Origin: Fimenecus stercoravium
GTDB lineage: Bacteria > Bacillota > Clostridia > Oscillospirales > Acutalibacteraceae
Assembly (NCBI GenBank): GCA_018711545.1
Contig: DVIC01000026.1
Coordinates: forward strand, 1-37,574
Direction: 5' to 3'
DNA: 37,574 bases
Part shown: positions 6,904-15,523 of the stretch, piece by piece
How the letters are laid out: the number at the start of each line of letters is the position of its first letter
Numbering within the stretch: position 1 is the first letter of the stretch
Made by a program: the position numbers and the translations under genes
The notes under the pieces: generated by a model
Seen by the model: the letters and a program-made list of their open reading frames with translations, nothing else
Told to the model about the DNA's origin: nothing
Databases searched by the model: none

Positions 6904-8327
6904 ACGAAAAAAATTTGCTTCGGCTGCTTTTGCATTACGCAAAAAAGGATGTGTATCCGTTCCATATGCCCGGGCACAAGCGCAACACGGCGCTTTTGGG
7001 CGAAACGCTCCCCTACGCGCTCGACATCACCGAGATCGACGGCTTTGACAACCTCCACGCCCCGCAGGGCGTTTTGCAGCGGCTCAACGAACAGCTCGCC
7101 CGCCTTTGGGGAAGCGAGGAATCCTTCGCGCTTGTAAACGGTTCGACCTGCGGCATTTTGGCGGGGGTCGCGTCGTGTGTCTCACCGGGGGAAACGGTGC
7201 TCGTCGCGCGCAACTGCCACCGGAGTGTCTATCACGCTATCGAGCTTACGGGTGCAAGGCCTGTCTATCTCGTGCCGCCCGTGGATACAGGCAGCGGCAT
7301 TGCGGGCAGCATCACGCCCGAACAGGTTCGCTGTGCGCTTCAAGCGCACCCGAACGCGCGGCTCGTCGTCGTGACCTCGCCGACCTACGACGGGGTGATC
7401 AGCGATATGGCGGGGATCGTGCGCGCCGCGCATGAAGCGGGTGTTCCCGTGCTTGCCGACGAAGCACACGGGGCGCATCTGGTTTTCACCGAACAGGCAG
7501 AACGCAGTGCGGTGCGCGCGGGTGCGGACATCGTGATCCATTCTCTGCACAAGACCCTCCCCGCCCTTACGCAGTGCGCCGCCGCACACCTTTGCGGTAC
7601 GCGGGTAGACCCGGTACGCTTTCAACAGGCGCTTTCCATGTTCGAGACCTCCAGCCCCTCGTATGTGCTGCTCGCGTCCATCGCGCAGTGCGCGGATTTT
7701 TTGGAAGCACAGGGTGCGGCGGCGTTCGCCGCTTACCGCGCGCGGCTTACAGACTTTTCCGAACACTGCCGTGCGCTTGAGCGCCTGTTCGTGCTCGGCA
7801 AAGGCGCGGACAAGCTTGAAAACCACCCCGCGTTTTTTGCCTTTGATCCCGGCAAACTGCCCGTGGTCACCGCGCATACGACCTTGGACGGACAGGCGCT
7901 GTTAGAGCATTTGCGGGAGAATTTTGCCATCGAGGGTGAAATGGCGGCGATCTCTTACGCGCTGCTGATGACCTCCGTCTGCGACACCGAAGCGGGATTC
8001 ACACGCTTGTTCGACGCGCTTTTTGCCATCGACCGTGAAGCAAAATTTTGTGAAAAGCCCTCTGCATTCTCCGTCCCGGCGCTGCCCCAACTGCGCTGCT
8101 CCCCCGCCGAAGTCGCAAAACGTTCCGGCAGGCTTTATCCGCTGCAGGAAGCGGCAGGCAAAATGAGTCTTGAGTATGTGTTCTGCTATCCGCCGGGCAC
8201 GCCGCTGCTCGTTCCCGGAGAGATCGTAAATCAGGACATGGTTTCCCATATCCTTAAAGCGCAGGCGCACGGCCTTTCGGTGCTGTCCACCCACGGCGCA
8301 CTGCCGCTTCTGCTGGTTTGCGATTGA
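6900..8327 (+). CDS. Orn/Lys/Arg decarboxylase-family PLP enzyme (group III)
   Basis: A PLP-dependent enzyme of the fold-type I basic amino-acid decarboxylase family, of the short 475-residue Gram-positive type (SpeA/YaaO-like). Visible motifs are FHMPGHKRN near the N-terminus, the PLP-stacking and binding regions (GSTCGILAG, SPTYDGV, DEAHGAH at 187-193) and the Schiff-base lysine Lys218 in HSLHKTLPALTQ, with the family-typical C-terminal YPPGTPLLVPGE. The substrate (arginine, lysine or ornithine) cannot be told from sequence. The ATG overlaps the stop of the AraC-type gene by four bases, an odd coupling with no obvious link to fucose use. Its stop codon lies inside the -35 box of the next promoter. 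Confidence 0.85.
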   Translation: MNEKNLLRLLLHYAKKDVYPFHMPGHKRNTALLGETLPYALDITEIDGFDNLHAPQGVLQRLNEQLARLWGSEESFALVNGSTCGILAGVASCVSPGETVLVARNCHRSVYHAIELTGARPVYLVPPVDTGSGIAGSITPEQVRCALQAHPNARLVVVTSPTYDGVISDMAGIVRAAHEAGVPVLADEAHGAHLVFTEQAERSAVRAGADIVIHSLHKTLPALTQCAAAHLCGTRVDPVRFQQALSMFETSSPSYVLLASIAQCADFLEAQGAAAFAAYRARLTDFSEHCRALERLFVLGKGADKLENHPAFFAFDPGKLPVVTAHTTLDGQALLEHLRENFAIEGEMAAISYALLMTSVCDTEAGFTRLFDALFAIDREAKFCEKPSAFSVPALPQLRCSPAEVAKRSGRLYPLQEAAGKMSLEYVFCYPPGTPLLVPGEIVNQDMVSHILKAQAHGLSVLSTHGALPLLLVCD

Positions 8328-8352
8328 CAAAAGGCGCGCGGTGTGCTACTAT
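8324..8352 (+). promoter_or_regulatory. Strong promoter of the SCIFF peptide gene
   Basis: A perfect TTGACA (8324-8329) and TACTAT (8347-8352) lie 17 bases apart. The -35 box contains the TGA stop of the upstream decarboxylase gene. This gives the peptide gene its own strong transcription start. Confidence 0.75.
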
Positions 8353-8385
8353 ACTACCGAACAAAACGATAAGGAGTCGATACAT

Positions 8386-8538
8386 ATGAAAAGAATCCGA
8401 ACCCTGGATACCCGCGACCTGAAAAAGAGCGTTGAAAACGGCGGCTGCGGCGAGTGCCAGACCTCCTGCCAGAGCGCCTGCAAAACCTCCTGCGGCGTTG
8501 CGAACCAGCAGTGTGAAAAGTGCATGGAGCAGAAATAA
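8386..8538 (+). CDS. scfA: SCIFF ranthipeptide precursor (seven-cysteine variant)
   Basis: A 50-residue ribosomal peptide of the SCIFF family (six cysteines in forty-five), nearly universal in Clostridia and modified by the adjacent radical-SAM enzyme. The leader begins MKRIRTLDTRDLKKSVENGG, followed by the core with cysteines at 21, 24, 28, 32, 36 and 43. Two oddities are visible: an extra cysteine at 46 in a longer tail, and Gly at 37, where the C. thermocellum peptide (from memory) has the Thr that accepts the thioether from Cys32. The ATG at 8386 follows AAGGAG; an upstream in-frame start lacks a ribosome site. The mature product's role is unknown here; quorum-type signalling has been proposed for relatives. 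Confidence 0.92.
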   Translation: MKRIRTLDTRDLKKSVENGGCGECQTSCQSACKTSCGVANQQCEKCMEQK

Positions 8539-8558
8539 CGCAAAAACGCACACTTCGG

Positions 8559-8589
8559 AAAAGCCGTTGTCAGACGGCTTTTCTTTTTG
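8559..8589 (+). terminator. Hairpin between scfA and scfB (likely partial terminator)
   Basis: AAAAGCCGT (8559-8567) pairs perfectly with ACGGCTTTT (8574-8582) around a six-base loop, followed by CTTTTTG. It lies 20 bases after the peptide stop and 27 before the maturase start. No separate promoter for scfB is evident, so it probably works as a leaky terminator giving more peptide mRNA than enzyme mRNA. Confidence 0.75.
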
Positions 8590-8616
8590 AGAAAATACAG
8601 GAAAGGACGTGCCGCT

Positions 8617-10008
8617 TTGGTACATCAGTATAAGCTCGGCGGCTACAACATCGTGCTCGACGTGTTCAGCGGCGCGGTGCATGCGGTGGACGAGGTCGCT
8701 TACGATGCGATCGCGCTGTACGAAACGCACACAAAAGACGAGATCAAGGCAGAACTTCTCGCAAAATACGGGGAAAGGGAGAACCTTTCCTTAGGGGAGC
8801 TTGACGAAGTGCTTGCGGACATCGAACAGCTCAAAGTGGACGGCAAGCTGTTCACCGAGGACGTTTATGCCGACCGCGCCTTTGATTTTAAAAACCGCAG
8901 CACCGTTGTCAAAGCGCTTTGCCTGCATGTGGCGCACACCTGCAATCTCAACTGCTCGTACTGCTTCGCCGCGCAGGGCAAATACCACGGCGAGCGGGCG
9001 CTGATGTCGTTTGAGACGGGTAAACGCGCGCTCGACTTCTTAGTAGAGCATTCGGGCACGCGCAAAAACTTAGAGGTCGATTTTTTCGGCGGCGAGCCGC
9101 TGATGAATTTTGAAGTCGTGAAGCAGCTTGTGGCGTATGCGCGCAGCATCGAAAGGCAAGCGGGCAAAAACTTCCGCTTTACCTTAACGACGAACGGCGT
9201 GCTGTTGAACGACGAGGTGACCGAATTCGCCAACCGTGAGTGCCACAACGTTGTGCTCTCTTTAGACGGGCGAAAGGAAGTGCACGACCGCCTGCGCAAG
9301 ACGGTAAACGGACAGGGCAGCTATGACCTCATCGTGCCGAAGTTTCAGGATTTCGTGCAAAAGCGCGGCAACCGCGGCTACTACGTGCGAGGGACATACA
9401 CGAAATATAATTTGGATTTCACAAACGACATTTTCCACATGGCGGACTTAGGCTTTACGGAGCTTTCCATGGAGCCTGTGGTCAGCGCGCCCGACGACCC
9501 GTATGCTTTAAGCGAAGCGGATCTGCCGACGCTTTACAAGCAGTATGAACTGCTCGCCGAAGAAATGCTGCGCCGCAGACGTGCGGGCAAGCCTTTCACG
9601 TTCTATCACTACATGATCGACCTATCGGGCGGACCGTGCATTTACAAGCGCATTTCCGGCTGCGGCTCGGGCACGGAATACCTTGCCGTAACGCCGTGGG
9701 GCGACCTGTACCCCTGCCACCAATTCGTCGGCGATGAAAAATACCGTTTGGGCGATATTTGGAGCGGCGTGACCAACACGGAAGTGCAGCAGGAATTCAA
9801 GCTGTGCAACGCCTATGCGCGTAAAGAATGCCGCGACTGCTGGGCAAAACTCTATTGCAGCGGCGGCTGCGCGGCGAACGCCTACCACGCGACGGGAGCG
9901 GTCACGGGTGTTTATGAGCTGGGCTGTAAGCTTTTCAAAAAGCGGATGGAATGCGCCATCATGCTGAAGGTCGCCGAAGCGCTGGACAAAGCGGAAAGCA
10001 ATATGTAA
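8617..10008 (+). CDS. scfB: SCIFF maturase, SPASM radical-SAM thioether synthase
   Basis: This enzyme uses radical SAM chemistry to form cysteine thioether cross-links in the SCIFF peptide. The N-terminus (about 1-85) is a peptide-recognition domain (YKLGGYNIVLDVFSGAVH onward). It is followed by the CxxxCxxC cluster site (HTCNLNCSYCF; Cys109, 113, 116), DFFGGEPLMN in the core, and a C-terminal SPASM domain with cysteine clusters in CGSGTEY, LYPCHQF and CRDCWAKLYCSGGC for two auxiliary Fe-S clusters. The TTG at 8617 is chosen because AGGAAAGGA lies nine bases upstream and the protein then begins like other SCIFF maturases; an earlier in-frame TTG at 8587 falls just after the hairpin without a ribosome site. 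The length is 463 residues. Confidence 0.92.
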   Translation: MVHQYKLGGYNIVLDVFSGAVHAVDEVAYDAIALYETHTKDEIKAELLAKYGERENLSLGELDEVLADIEQLKVDGKLFTEDVYADRAFDFKNRSTVVKALCLHVAHTCNLNCSYCFAAQGKYHGERALMSFETGKRALDFLVEHSGTRKNLEVDFFGGEPLMNFEVVKQLVAYARSIERQAGKNFRFTLTTNGVLLNDEVTEFANRECHNVVLSLDGRKEVHDRLRKTVNGQGSYDLIVPKFQDFVQKRGNRGYYVRGTYTKYNLDFTNDIFHMADLGFTELSMEPVVSAPDDPYALSEADLPTLYKQYELLAEEMLRRRRAGKPFTFYHYMIDLSGGPCIYKRISGCGSGTEYLAVTPWGDLYPCHQFVGDEKYRLGDIWSGVTNTEVQQEFKLCNAYARKECRDCWAKLYCSGGCAANAYHATGAVTGVYELGCKLFKKRMECAIMLKVAEALDKAESNM

Positions 10009-10048
10009 GCCTTTTACGGCTATTCCGGCAAACAAGGGGTGAAAACGC

Positions 10049-10327
10049 ATGACCGCATTTTTAGCCGGCTATATCGGCGTCGCGGTGCTCGTGATGCTGT
10101 CGGTATACGGGCTTTCTTACAGCGAACGCCCGCAGAACAAGTGCAGGGTTGTTTTACTGATCGTGTATATTCTCTCGATCGTCGGCGTGCTGTTTGCGAC
10201 CGGCGTTCTGGAAGCACGCTTCGGGTGGAACCGCCTGTATTCCACGCTTATTGCGGCAGGCGTTTTGGTCGGCGTATACTTTGCGGATGCGCTTGGCAAA
10301 CGCGCGCGGGAACGTAAAGAAAAATAG
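10049..10327 (+). CDS. Small membrane protein, three predicted segments
   Basis: Not recognised as a named family. The 92-residue protein has three hydrophobic segments (about 3-22, 33-52, 63-82) and a basic, charged end (GKRARERKEK) that would sit in the cytoplasm. The ATG follows GGGGTGAAAA and lies 40 bases after scfB, with no terminator between, so it is probably co-transcribed with the SCIFF genes. Small membrane proteins often accompany SCIFF loci, but similarity to those was not established. Confidence 0.65.
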   Translation: MTAFLAGYIGVAVLVMLSVYGLSYSERPQNKCRVVLLIVYILSIVGVLFATGVLEARFGWNRLYSTLIAAGVLVGVYFADALGKRARERKEK

Positions 10328-10351
10328 AAAGCAAAAAGGGGAGGATGTTTT

Positions 10352-10678
10352 ATGTTGACACGGGATATGCTGCAAATGCTGCGCATGCTCAAAGCCGAGA
10401 CACGCAAAAAAGCAGATGCATTGGAAAAGCTAGCGGATCAAGCAGAAGAATGGTGGATAGAGGAATGTGATAATCCGGACGGTTATAGTGTAGCAATCGA
10501 TGAAGTACGTGACATCGCCGGCGACATGGATAACTTCGCAGAAGACATCGCAACTCTTTTGGAAGATTACGAAGCCATGCTTATACAAACAGCAGGAAAA
10601 GCAAACACGCTGATAGAACGTTATTTGTATCCGGAGGATTTCAAAAAATATTGTGACTCGAAAGAAACATATCTCTAA
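10352..10678 (+). CDS. Hypothetical acidic helical protein
   Basis: No family recognised. The 108-residue product is acidic and predicted largely helical, beginning with a heptad-like stretch (MLQMLRMLKAETRKKADALEK), then WWIEECDNPDGYSVAIDEV. It has no signal peptide or membrane segment. The ATG follows GGGGAGG by seven bases, and a strong terminator at 10695-10727 follows the stop. The gene is visibly AT-richer, with more A/T-ending codons than its neighbours, which hints at separate acquisition. It is likely the last gene of the SCIFF transcript. Confidence 0.7.
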   Translation: MLTRDMLQMLRMLKAETRKKADALEKLADQAEEWWIEECDNPDGYSVAIDEVRDIAGDMDNFAEDIATLLEDYEAMLIQTAGKANTLIERYLYPEDFKKYCDSKETYL

Positions 10679-10694
10679 ATCGTTTATACATAGC

Positions 10695-10727
10695 AACAGG
10701 CTGTCCGTTTGGACAGCCTGTTTTATA
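10695..10727 (+). terminator. Terminator after the SCIFF cluster
   Basis: A perfect 12-bp stem AACAGGCTGTCC / GGACAGCCTGTT with a GTTT loop is followed by TTTATATTT. It separates the plus-strand SCIFF cluster from the convergent V-ATPase operon. Confidence 0.85.
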
Positions 10728-10743
10728 TTTGCTGAAAATAATT

Positions 10744-11391
10744 TTACTGCGCTTCGTCCGCTGGGGTTTCTGCGTTTGCCTGCGCGCGCATTTTTACGGA
10801 TTTTACGACCTTGAGGCGCGTGAAATCCTCGCGTTCCTTTTCGTCGAGCGCCTCCGTGATGAACTTCACGGTCGCCTCGAACTGCGGGATCAAAATGTTG
10901 CTTAACGCATTCGCGCGCTTCTGCGTTTTCTTGACCGCATCCGCAAGGCGGAAGATCGACGCCTGCGTTTCGGCCAGCCGCACGGTAAGCTGCTTTGCAC
11001 GGTTGAACTGCCGATAGGCTTCGTCGAGATGCGAATTCGTCCGGTGGAAGCCGTAGTGCGGCTCCGCCTGGGTCTCCGGGAGTTCCAAGATCGGGATCTC
11101 CACGCCCATGACGCTCTTGCCGCGCGCCGAAAGGGAAACATCTACGGGCACACTGCGCGCAAAGTTGCCGCAGAGTCCCAAGGTGATATTTGCAAGCCGC
11201 AGTGAAGCATAAGCCTGCTTGTAAACGTCGCCGATCTGCGACTCGACCGCGCGCGCTTCATCCACAAGCTGCATCATCTCACGCACCAAAATGCTGCGTT
11301 TGCGATCCATCAGCTCATAGCCCATGCGCGCGAGCTCCAGCGACTTCTGGGTTGCCATTAAATTTGCCTTTGTCGGAAACACCTGCGCCAA
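10744..11391 (-). CDS. ntpD: V-type ATPase subunit D
   Basis: This is the central-stalk rotor subunit that couples A3B3 catalysis to the membrane ring. The 215-residue protein has the family start (FPTKANLMATQKSLELARMGYELMDRKRSILVREM) and the long paired helices at both ends that form the rotor shaft, with TQKRANALSNILIPQFEATVKFI near the C-terminus. The TTG at 11391 follows GGAGGTG by seven bases, a strong site. It is the last gene of the operon, 35 bases after subunit B. Confidence 0.92.
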   Translation of the reverse strand: MAQVFPTKANLMATQKSLELARMGYELMDRKRSILVREMMQLVDEARAVESQIGDVYKQAYASLRLANITLGLCGNFARSVPVDVSLSARGKSVMGVEIPILELPETQAEPHYGFHRTNSHLDEAYRQFNRAKQLTVRLAETQASIFRLADAVKKTQKRANALSNILIPQFEATVKFITEALDEKEREDFTRLKVVKSVKMRAQANAETPADEAQ

Positions 11392-11426
11392 GCGAATTCA
11401 CCTCCCGAATCCATATTTGCGCCGCG

Positions 11427-12803
11427 TTATGCGGATTCGCCTTTGTAATGCTTTTCGAGCGTCTTTTCGTCCACACGGTCGAGCATGCGGCGCGGCAGCA
11501 TGGACAAAAGCGCCCACCCAAGGTCGAGCGTCTGATCCATTGTACGGTTTTCCGTAAAGCTCTGGTTTAAGAACCGGGCTTCAAACGCTCTGCCGAATTC
11601 CATGAGCAGCTTATCGTCGGCAGAAAGCTCCTCTTCGCCGATGACCGACGCGAGCGCCTTAGCATCCTGCACCTTGGCATAGGACGCGAGAAGCTGGTTG
11701 CTTAAGTCCGCGTGATCCTCGCGTGTAAAACCTGCGCCGATGCCGTCCTTCATCAAACGCGACAGCGACGGCAGAACATCCACGGGCGGGTAAATGCCCT
11801 TGTAGTCCAAGTCGCGGTTCAAAACGATCTGCCCTTCGGTGATATAGCCTGTTAAGTCGGGGATCGGGTGGGTGATGTCGTCATTGGGCATGGTGAGGAT
11901 CGGGATCTGTGTGACCGAGCCTTCCACGCCTTTGAGCATACCCGCGCGCTCATAAAGCGACGCAAGATCGGAATACAGATAGCCGGGGAAGCCCTTTCTG
12001 CCGGGGATCTCGCCCTTGGAGCCGGAAAATTCCCGCAGCGCCTCGGCGTAAGAGGTCATATCCGTTAAAATGACAAGAATGTGCATATGCCGTGTGAACG
12101 CCAGATACTCCGCAATGGTCAGCGCGACACGCGGCGTCATAATGCGCTCAACGATCGGGTCGTTGGCAAGGTTTAAGAGCATCACCACGCGGTGCATGAC
12201 GTTTGCTTCTTCAAACGAGGTGCGGAAATACTGTGCCACGTCGTTTTTCACGCCCATCGCCGCAAATACAACCGCGAAGTCGCTGCCGTCGGCAGTGGAC
12301 GCCTGCCGCACGATCTGCACGGCAAGCTCGTTGTGCTGCATGCCCGAGCCCGAAAAAATGGGCAGCTTCTGCCCGCGGATGAGCGTGGCGAGCGCATCAA
12401 TAGAGGAAATACCGGTGTGGATGTAGTTACGCGGGTATTCGCGCGAAACGGGGTTGATGGGCGCGCCGTTTACGTCGCGCACCTCCTCGGGGAACACCTC
12501 GCCGAGCCCGTCGATGGGTCTGCCGAGACCGTCGAACACGCGCCCTAAAATCTCGGGAGACAGCGCGACCTGCATGGGCTTACCCGTGAAGATCGTTTCG
12601 GTGTTGGACATGGACATGCCGCGCGTGCCCTCGAATACCTGCACCGAGACCTCGTCGCCGTCGATCTTGACAACACGCCCCGTGCGCTCGGTGCCGTCTG
12701 TCAAATGCAGACGCACGATCTCTTCATTGGCGGCGTTTTCCACGCCGGAAAGCGTTGCAAGCGACCCGTTCACGCCGCTTAATTTCAAATGTCTGACAAG
12801 CAA
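11427..12803 (-). CDS. ntpB: V-type ATPase subunit B
   Basis: This is the non-catalytic nucleotide-site subunit of the A3B3 head. At 458 residues it is of normal length. It has an N-terminal beta barrel, then the degenerate P-loop region KLPIFSGSGMQHNELAVQI, where the lysine of a Walker A motif is absent, as expected for B subunits. Further regions are VVFAAMGVKNDVAQYF and the conserved LTDMTSYAEALREFSGSKGEIPGRKGFPGYLYSDL. The start used is TTG at 12803 after an AAAGGGGGCGG ribosome site; no nearby ATG exists. It sits 14 bases downstream of subunit A. Confidence 0.94.
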   Translation of the reverse strand: MLVRHLKLSGVNGSLATLSGVENAANEEIVRLHLTDGTERTGRVVKIDGDEVSVQVFEGTRGMSMSNTETIFTGKPMQVALSPEILGRVFDGLGRPIDGLGEVFPEEVRDVNGAPINPVSREYPRNYIHTGISSIDALATLIRGQKLPIFSGSGMQHNELAVQIVRQASTADGSDFAVVFAAMGVKNDVAQYFRTSFEEANVMHRVVMLLNLANDPIVERIMTPRVALTIAEYLAFTRHMHILVILTDMTSYAEALREFSGSKGEIPGRKGFPGYLYSDLASLYERAGMLKGVEGSVTQIPILTMPNDDITHPIPDLTGYITEGQIVLNRDLDYKGIYPPVDVLPSLSRLMKDGIGAGFTREDHADLSNQLLASYAKVQDAKALASVIGEEELSADDKLLMEFGRAFEARFLNQSFTENRTMDQTLDLGWALLSMLPRRMLDRVDEKTLEKHYKGESA

Positions 12804-12817
12804 AGTTCCGCCCCCTT

Positions 12818-14572
12818 TCAGCGCAGGATGCCGTCTACGGCGGCGTCGATGTCGCGGATATAATCGTCAAGCATCTCCGTCTTGTCGTTCGGCACATCGT
12901 ATTTCATTTTGACAAGCTGCTCAAAGATCCCCGTTTGCAGCAGCACGGAGATCGGGATCTGCCGTGCGACGACTTCTCTGGCGCGGTGGTACAGATGCAA
13001 AATCACATGCATCATTTTATACTGTTTTTCCAGCGGCACATAGGTGTCCTCCGCATGGAAGGCGTTTTGCTGCAAAAACCCGACACGGATCACGCGCGCG
13101 ATCTCGATGACCAGCTTCTGATCATCCGGCAGCACGTCGGCGCCGATGAGCTTGACGATCTCCATAAGCGTGTTTTCCTCTTGCAAGAGCGCACACAGCT
13201 CATCGCGGTCGCTCGAGAACTGGGGCGACACGTTGTCGCGGTACCAATTCGTCAGCTCGTTCGTGTACTCACTGTATGAAAGCGTCCAGTTGATCGCGGG
13301 GTAATGCCGCGCGTATGCCAAGGATTTGTCCAGCGCCCAAAAGCAGCGCGTGAACCGCTTGGTATTCTGTGTGACAGGCTCCGAAAAATCCGAGCCCTGC
13401 GGCGAGACCGCACCGATCAGCGTTACGGAGCCTTCGCTGCCGTTTAAGGTTTCGGTACGCCCCGCGCGCTCATAGAACTCCGAAAGGCGCGAAGGCAGAT
13501 ATGCGGGGAAGCCCTCGTCGGCAGGCATTTCTTCAAGCCGCCCTGAAATCTCGCGCAGCGCTTCCGCCCAGCGGGAGGTCGAGTCCGCCATAAGCGCGGT
13601 ATGGTAACCCATATCGCGGTAGTATTCCGCAAGGGTGATACCCGTGTAAATGGAAGCTTCGCGCGCCGCGACGGGCATGTTGGAGGTGTTGGCGATGAGC
13701 ACCGTTCGGTCAAGAAGCGATTTGCCCGTGCGCGGGTCGGTAAGTTCCGAAAATTCGGAGAGCACCTGCGTCATTTCATTGCCGCGTTCACCGCAGCCGA
13801 CGTAGATGATGATGTCCGCGTCGCACCATTTGGCAAGCTGGTGCTGCGTCATGGTCTTGCCCGTACCGAAGCCGCCGGGGATCGCCGCAGCGCCGCCCTT
13901 GGCTACGGGGAACACCGTATCGATCACGCGCTGCCCGGTAATCAGCGGACGGTCGGCGGGCAGGCGCTTTCTGGTGGGACGCGGCGTGCGAATAGGCCAT
14001 GTCTGCATCAGCGTCAGGTCAACCGTTTTGCCGTCGTCGGTTTGAAGCCGTGCGACGGTATCCTGCACATGATATGCGCCGTCGGGGAGAACTTCCGACA
14101 CCGTGCCCGAAAGATTCGGTGCGAGCATCACCTTGTGCTCGACAGCCGAGGTCTCAGGGCAGGTCGCATACACATCGCCGCCCGAAAGACGGTCGCCGAC
14201 TTTTATGCACAGGTGCACATCATAGGTCTTTTCGGTATCCAGCGGTGAAAATTTCGCGCCGCGCCCGATGAATGCGCCGAACTGTTTTTCCAAAGCCGGC
14301 AGCGGGCGCTGGATGCCGTCGAAAATATTGCCCAAAAGCCCGGGCCCGAGTGTAACGCTCATAGCGCTGCCCGTAGCGTATACGGGTTCGCCCACTTTGA
14401 GCCCTGCCGTCTCTTCGTAAACCTGAATAGTGGTTTTGTCTTGCTGCAGCCCGATGACTTCGCCGATGAGACGCGCGTTGCCGACATAGACCGTCTCCAT
14501 CATCTGAAGACCGGTTTCGCCGCGGACGGTAATGACCGGCCCGTTGATGCCGTAGATCTGATACGCCGTCAT
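12818..14572 (-). CDS. ntpA: V-type ATPase catalytic subunit A
   Basis: This is the catalytic subunit that hydrolyses or makes ATP in the V1 head. The 584 residues include the A-subunit-specific bulge domain (about 110-190), the Walker A motif GGFGTGKT (233-240) with Lys239, and GERGNEM (261-267) with the catalytic glutamate. Further on are the ALMADSTSRWAEALREISGRL region and a helical C-terminal domain. Its ATG overlaps the stop of the E-subunit gene (ATGA). The sequence does not show whether the enzyme runs as a pump or a synthase. Confidence 0.95.
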   Translation of the reverse strand: MTAYQIYGINGPVITVRGETGLQMMETVYVGNARLIGEVIGLQQDKTTIQVYEETAGLKVGEPVYATGSAMSVTLGPGLLGNIFDGIQRPLPALEKQFGAFIGRGAKFSPLDTEKTYDVHLCIKVGDRLSGGDVYATCPETSAVEHKVMLAPNLSGTVSEVLPDGAYHVQDTVARLQTDDGKTVDLTLMQTWPIRTPRPTRKRLPADRPLITGQRVIDTVFPVAKGGAAAIPGGFGTGKTMTQHQLAKWCDADIIIYVGCGERGNEMTQVLSEFSELTDPRTGKSLLDRTVLIANTSNMPVAAREASIYTGITLAEYYRDMGYHTALMADSTSRWAEALREISGRLEEMPADEGFPAYLPSRLSEFYERAGRTETLNGSEGSVTLIGAVSPQGSDFSEPVTQNTKRFTRCFWALDKSLAYARHYPAINWTLSYSEYTNELTNWYRDNVSPQFSSDRDELCALLQEENTLMEIVKLIGADVLPDDQKLVIEIARVIRVGFLQQNAFHAEDTYVPLEKQYKMMHVILHLYHRAREVVARQIPISVLLQTGIFEQLVKMKYDVPNDKTEMLDDYIRDIDAAVDGILR

Positions 14573-15177
14573 TCTTCCGCCTCCTCTATGGAAAGTCCGG
14601 AAACAGCCAAAAACTGCGTCTTCTGCTGTTCCAATCGCGCGTCAAGTGTATCATCCGCCAAAAGCCCGGTCGCTCCGGCGCGTACCTTTACCCCGCCGAG
14701 CAAGATCGTCGCGTCGCAGACAAACTGTGTGTCTTTCGGCAGGTCTGCACAAAGCGTTTCGGCAAGGGGCATATCCGCTTCCCGGAGATACACCGTCAAG
14801 CCCCTGCCGCCGACAGCCGCAGCCGCCTGTTCGGCGCTTTTTTTCAGCATATCGCGGTATTCCGGCGTTTCGGTAAACGCGGTGATGCGTGTACGCACGC
14901 GGTCAAACACCTGTTTTTCCAATTCTGCGCGCCGCTCTGTGAGCCGCTTGCGCGAAGCCTCCTCCAGTGCGGAGATCTCGCGGTTGAAATCCGCATCGAT
15001 GCGTGCGATCTCATACTGCGCGTATGCATCGCTGCGCGCTTTTGCTTCCTGCTGCAAAGTCTCCAGCCGCTGCGTGCGCACAGCCTCGGTCTCGCAGTCG
15101 ATTTTCTCGCACTCCGCATCCGCAAGCCGGCGGACAGCGTCGAGGAAGACTGTGATATTGCCGTTTGGAATATCCAA
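14569..15177 (-). CDS. ntpE: V-type ATPase subunit E (peripheral stalk)
   Basis: This is the long-helix stator subunit that pairs with the G/H-type subunit and links the head to subunit I. The 202-residue protein has a charged helix of about 100 residues (ECEKIDCETEAVRTQRLE through RAELEKQVFDRV) and a globular C-terminus with LGGVKVRAGATGLLADDTL typical of E subunits. The TTG at 15177 is preceded by AGAGGTG at seven bases. It lies between subunits F and A, with an ATGA overlap to A. Confidence 0.88.
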   Translation of the reverse strand: MDIPNGNITVFLDAVRRLADAECEKIDCETEAVRTQRLETLQQEAKARSDAYAQYEIARIDADFNREISALEEASRKRLTERRAELEKQVFDRVRTRITAFTETPEYRDMLKKSAEQAAAAVGGRGLTVYLREADMPLAETLCADLPKDTQFVCDATILLGGVKVRAGATGLLADDTLDARLEQQKTQFLAVSGLSIEEAEE

Positions 15178-15204
15178 GGATTTTCACCTCTTGCCTGCGG
15201 CGGC

Positions 15205-15510
15205 TCACAAACGGATGCCGACCGCCTCTTGAATGTATTGTGTAATGCTGCTCGTGCTGCCCGTCTTGCTTTCGCCGTCCGGGATCTCCAAAAGCAGCGG
15301 ATGCGTCTGCCGCTGCAGCCGCGCAACGGTCTCGGCGCACGCTTCGCGCACGCCCGCCGTATAGAGGATCACGCCGATCTCCGCATTCGCGGCGGCGTCG
15401 CACAGCGCCTTTTCCATGTCGGCGCTTGAGCGCAGGCACGCGCCCTCTACGCCTGCAAGGCGCATGCCGATCACGGGATCCAGCTTATCGCTGACCAAAA
15501 ACAGTCGCAT
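15205..15510 (-). CDS. ntpG: V-type ATPase subunit F
   Basis: A small rotor-associated subunit of 101 residues; the symbol follows E. hirae usage, where subunit F is called NtpG. The Rossmann-like pattern is visible: MRLFLVSDKLDPVIGMRLAGVEG, then EIGVILYTAGV and HPLLLEIPDGES, followed by a C-terminal helix (SITQYIQEAVG). The ATG at 15510 follows GAGGGC, 13 bases after the K-subunit stop. Confidence 0.85.
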   Translation of the reverse strand: MRLFLVSDKLDPVIGMRLAGVEGACLRSSADMEKALCDAAANAEIGVILYTAGVREACAETVARLQRQTHPLLLEIPDGESKTGSTSSITQYIQEAVGIRL

Positions 15511-15523
15511 ATTTTGCGCCCTC

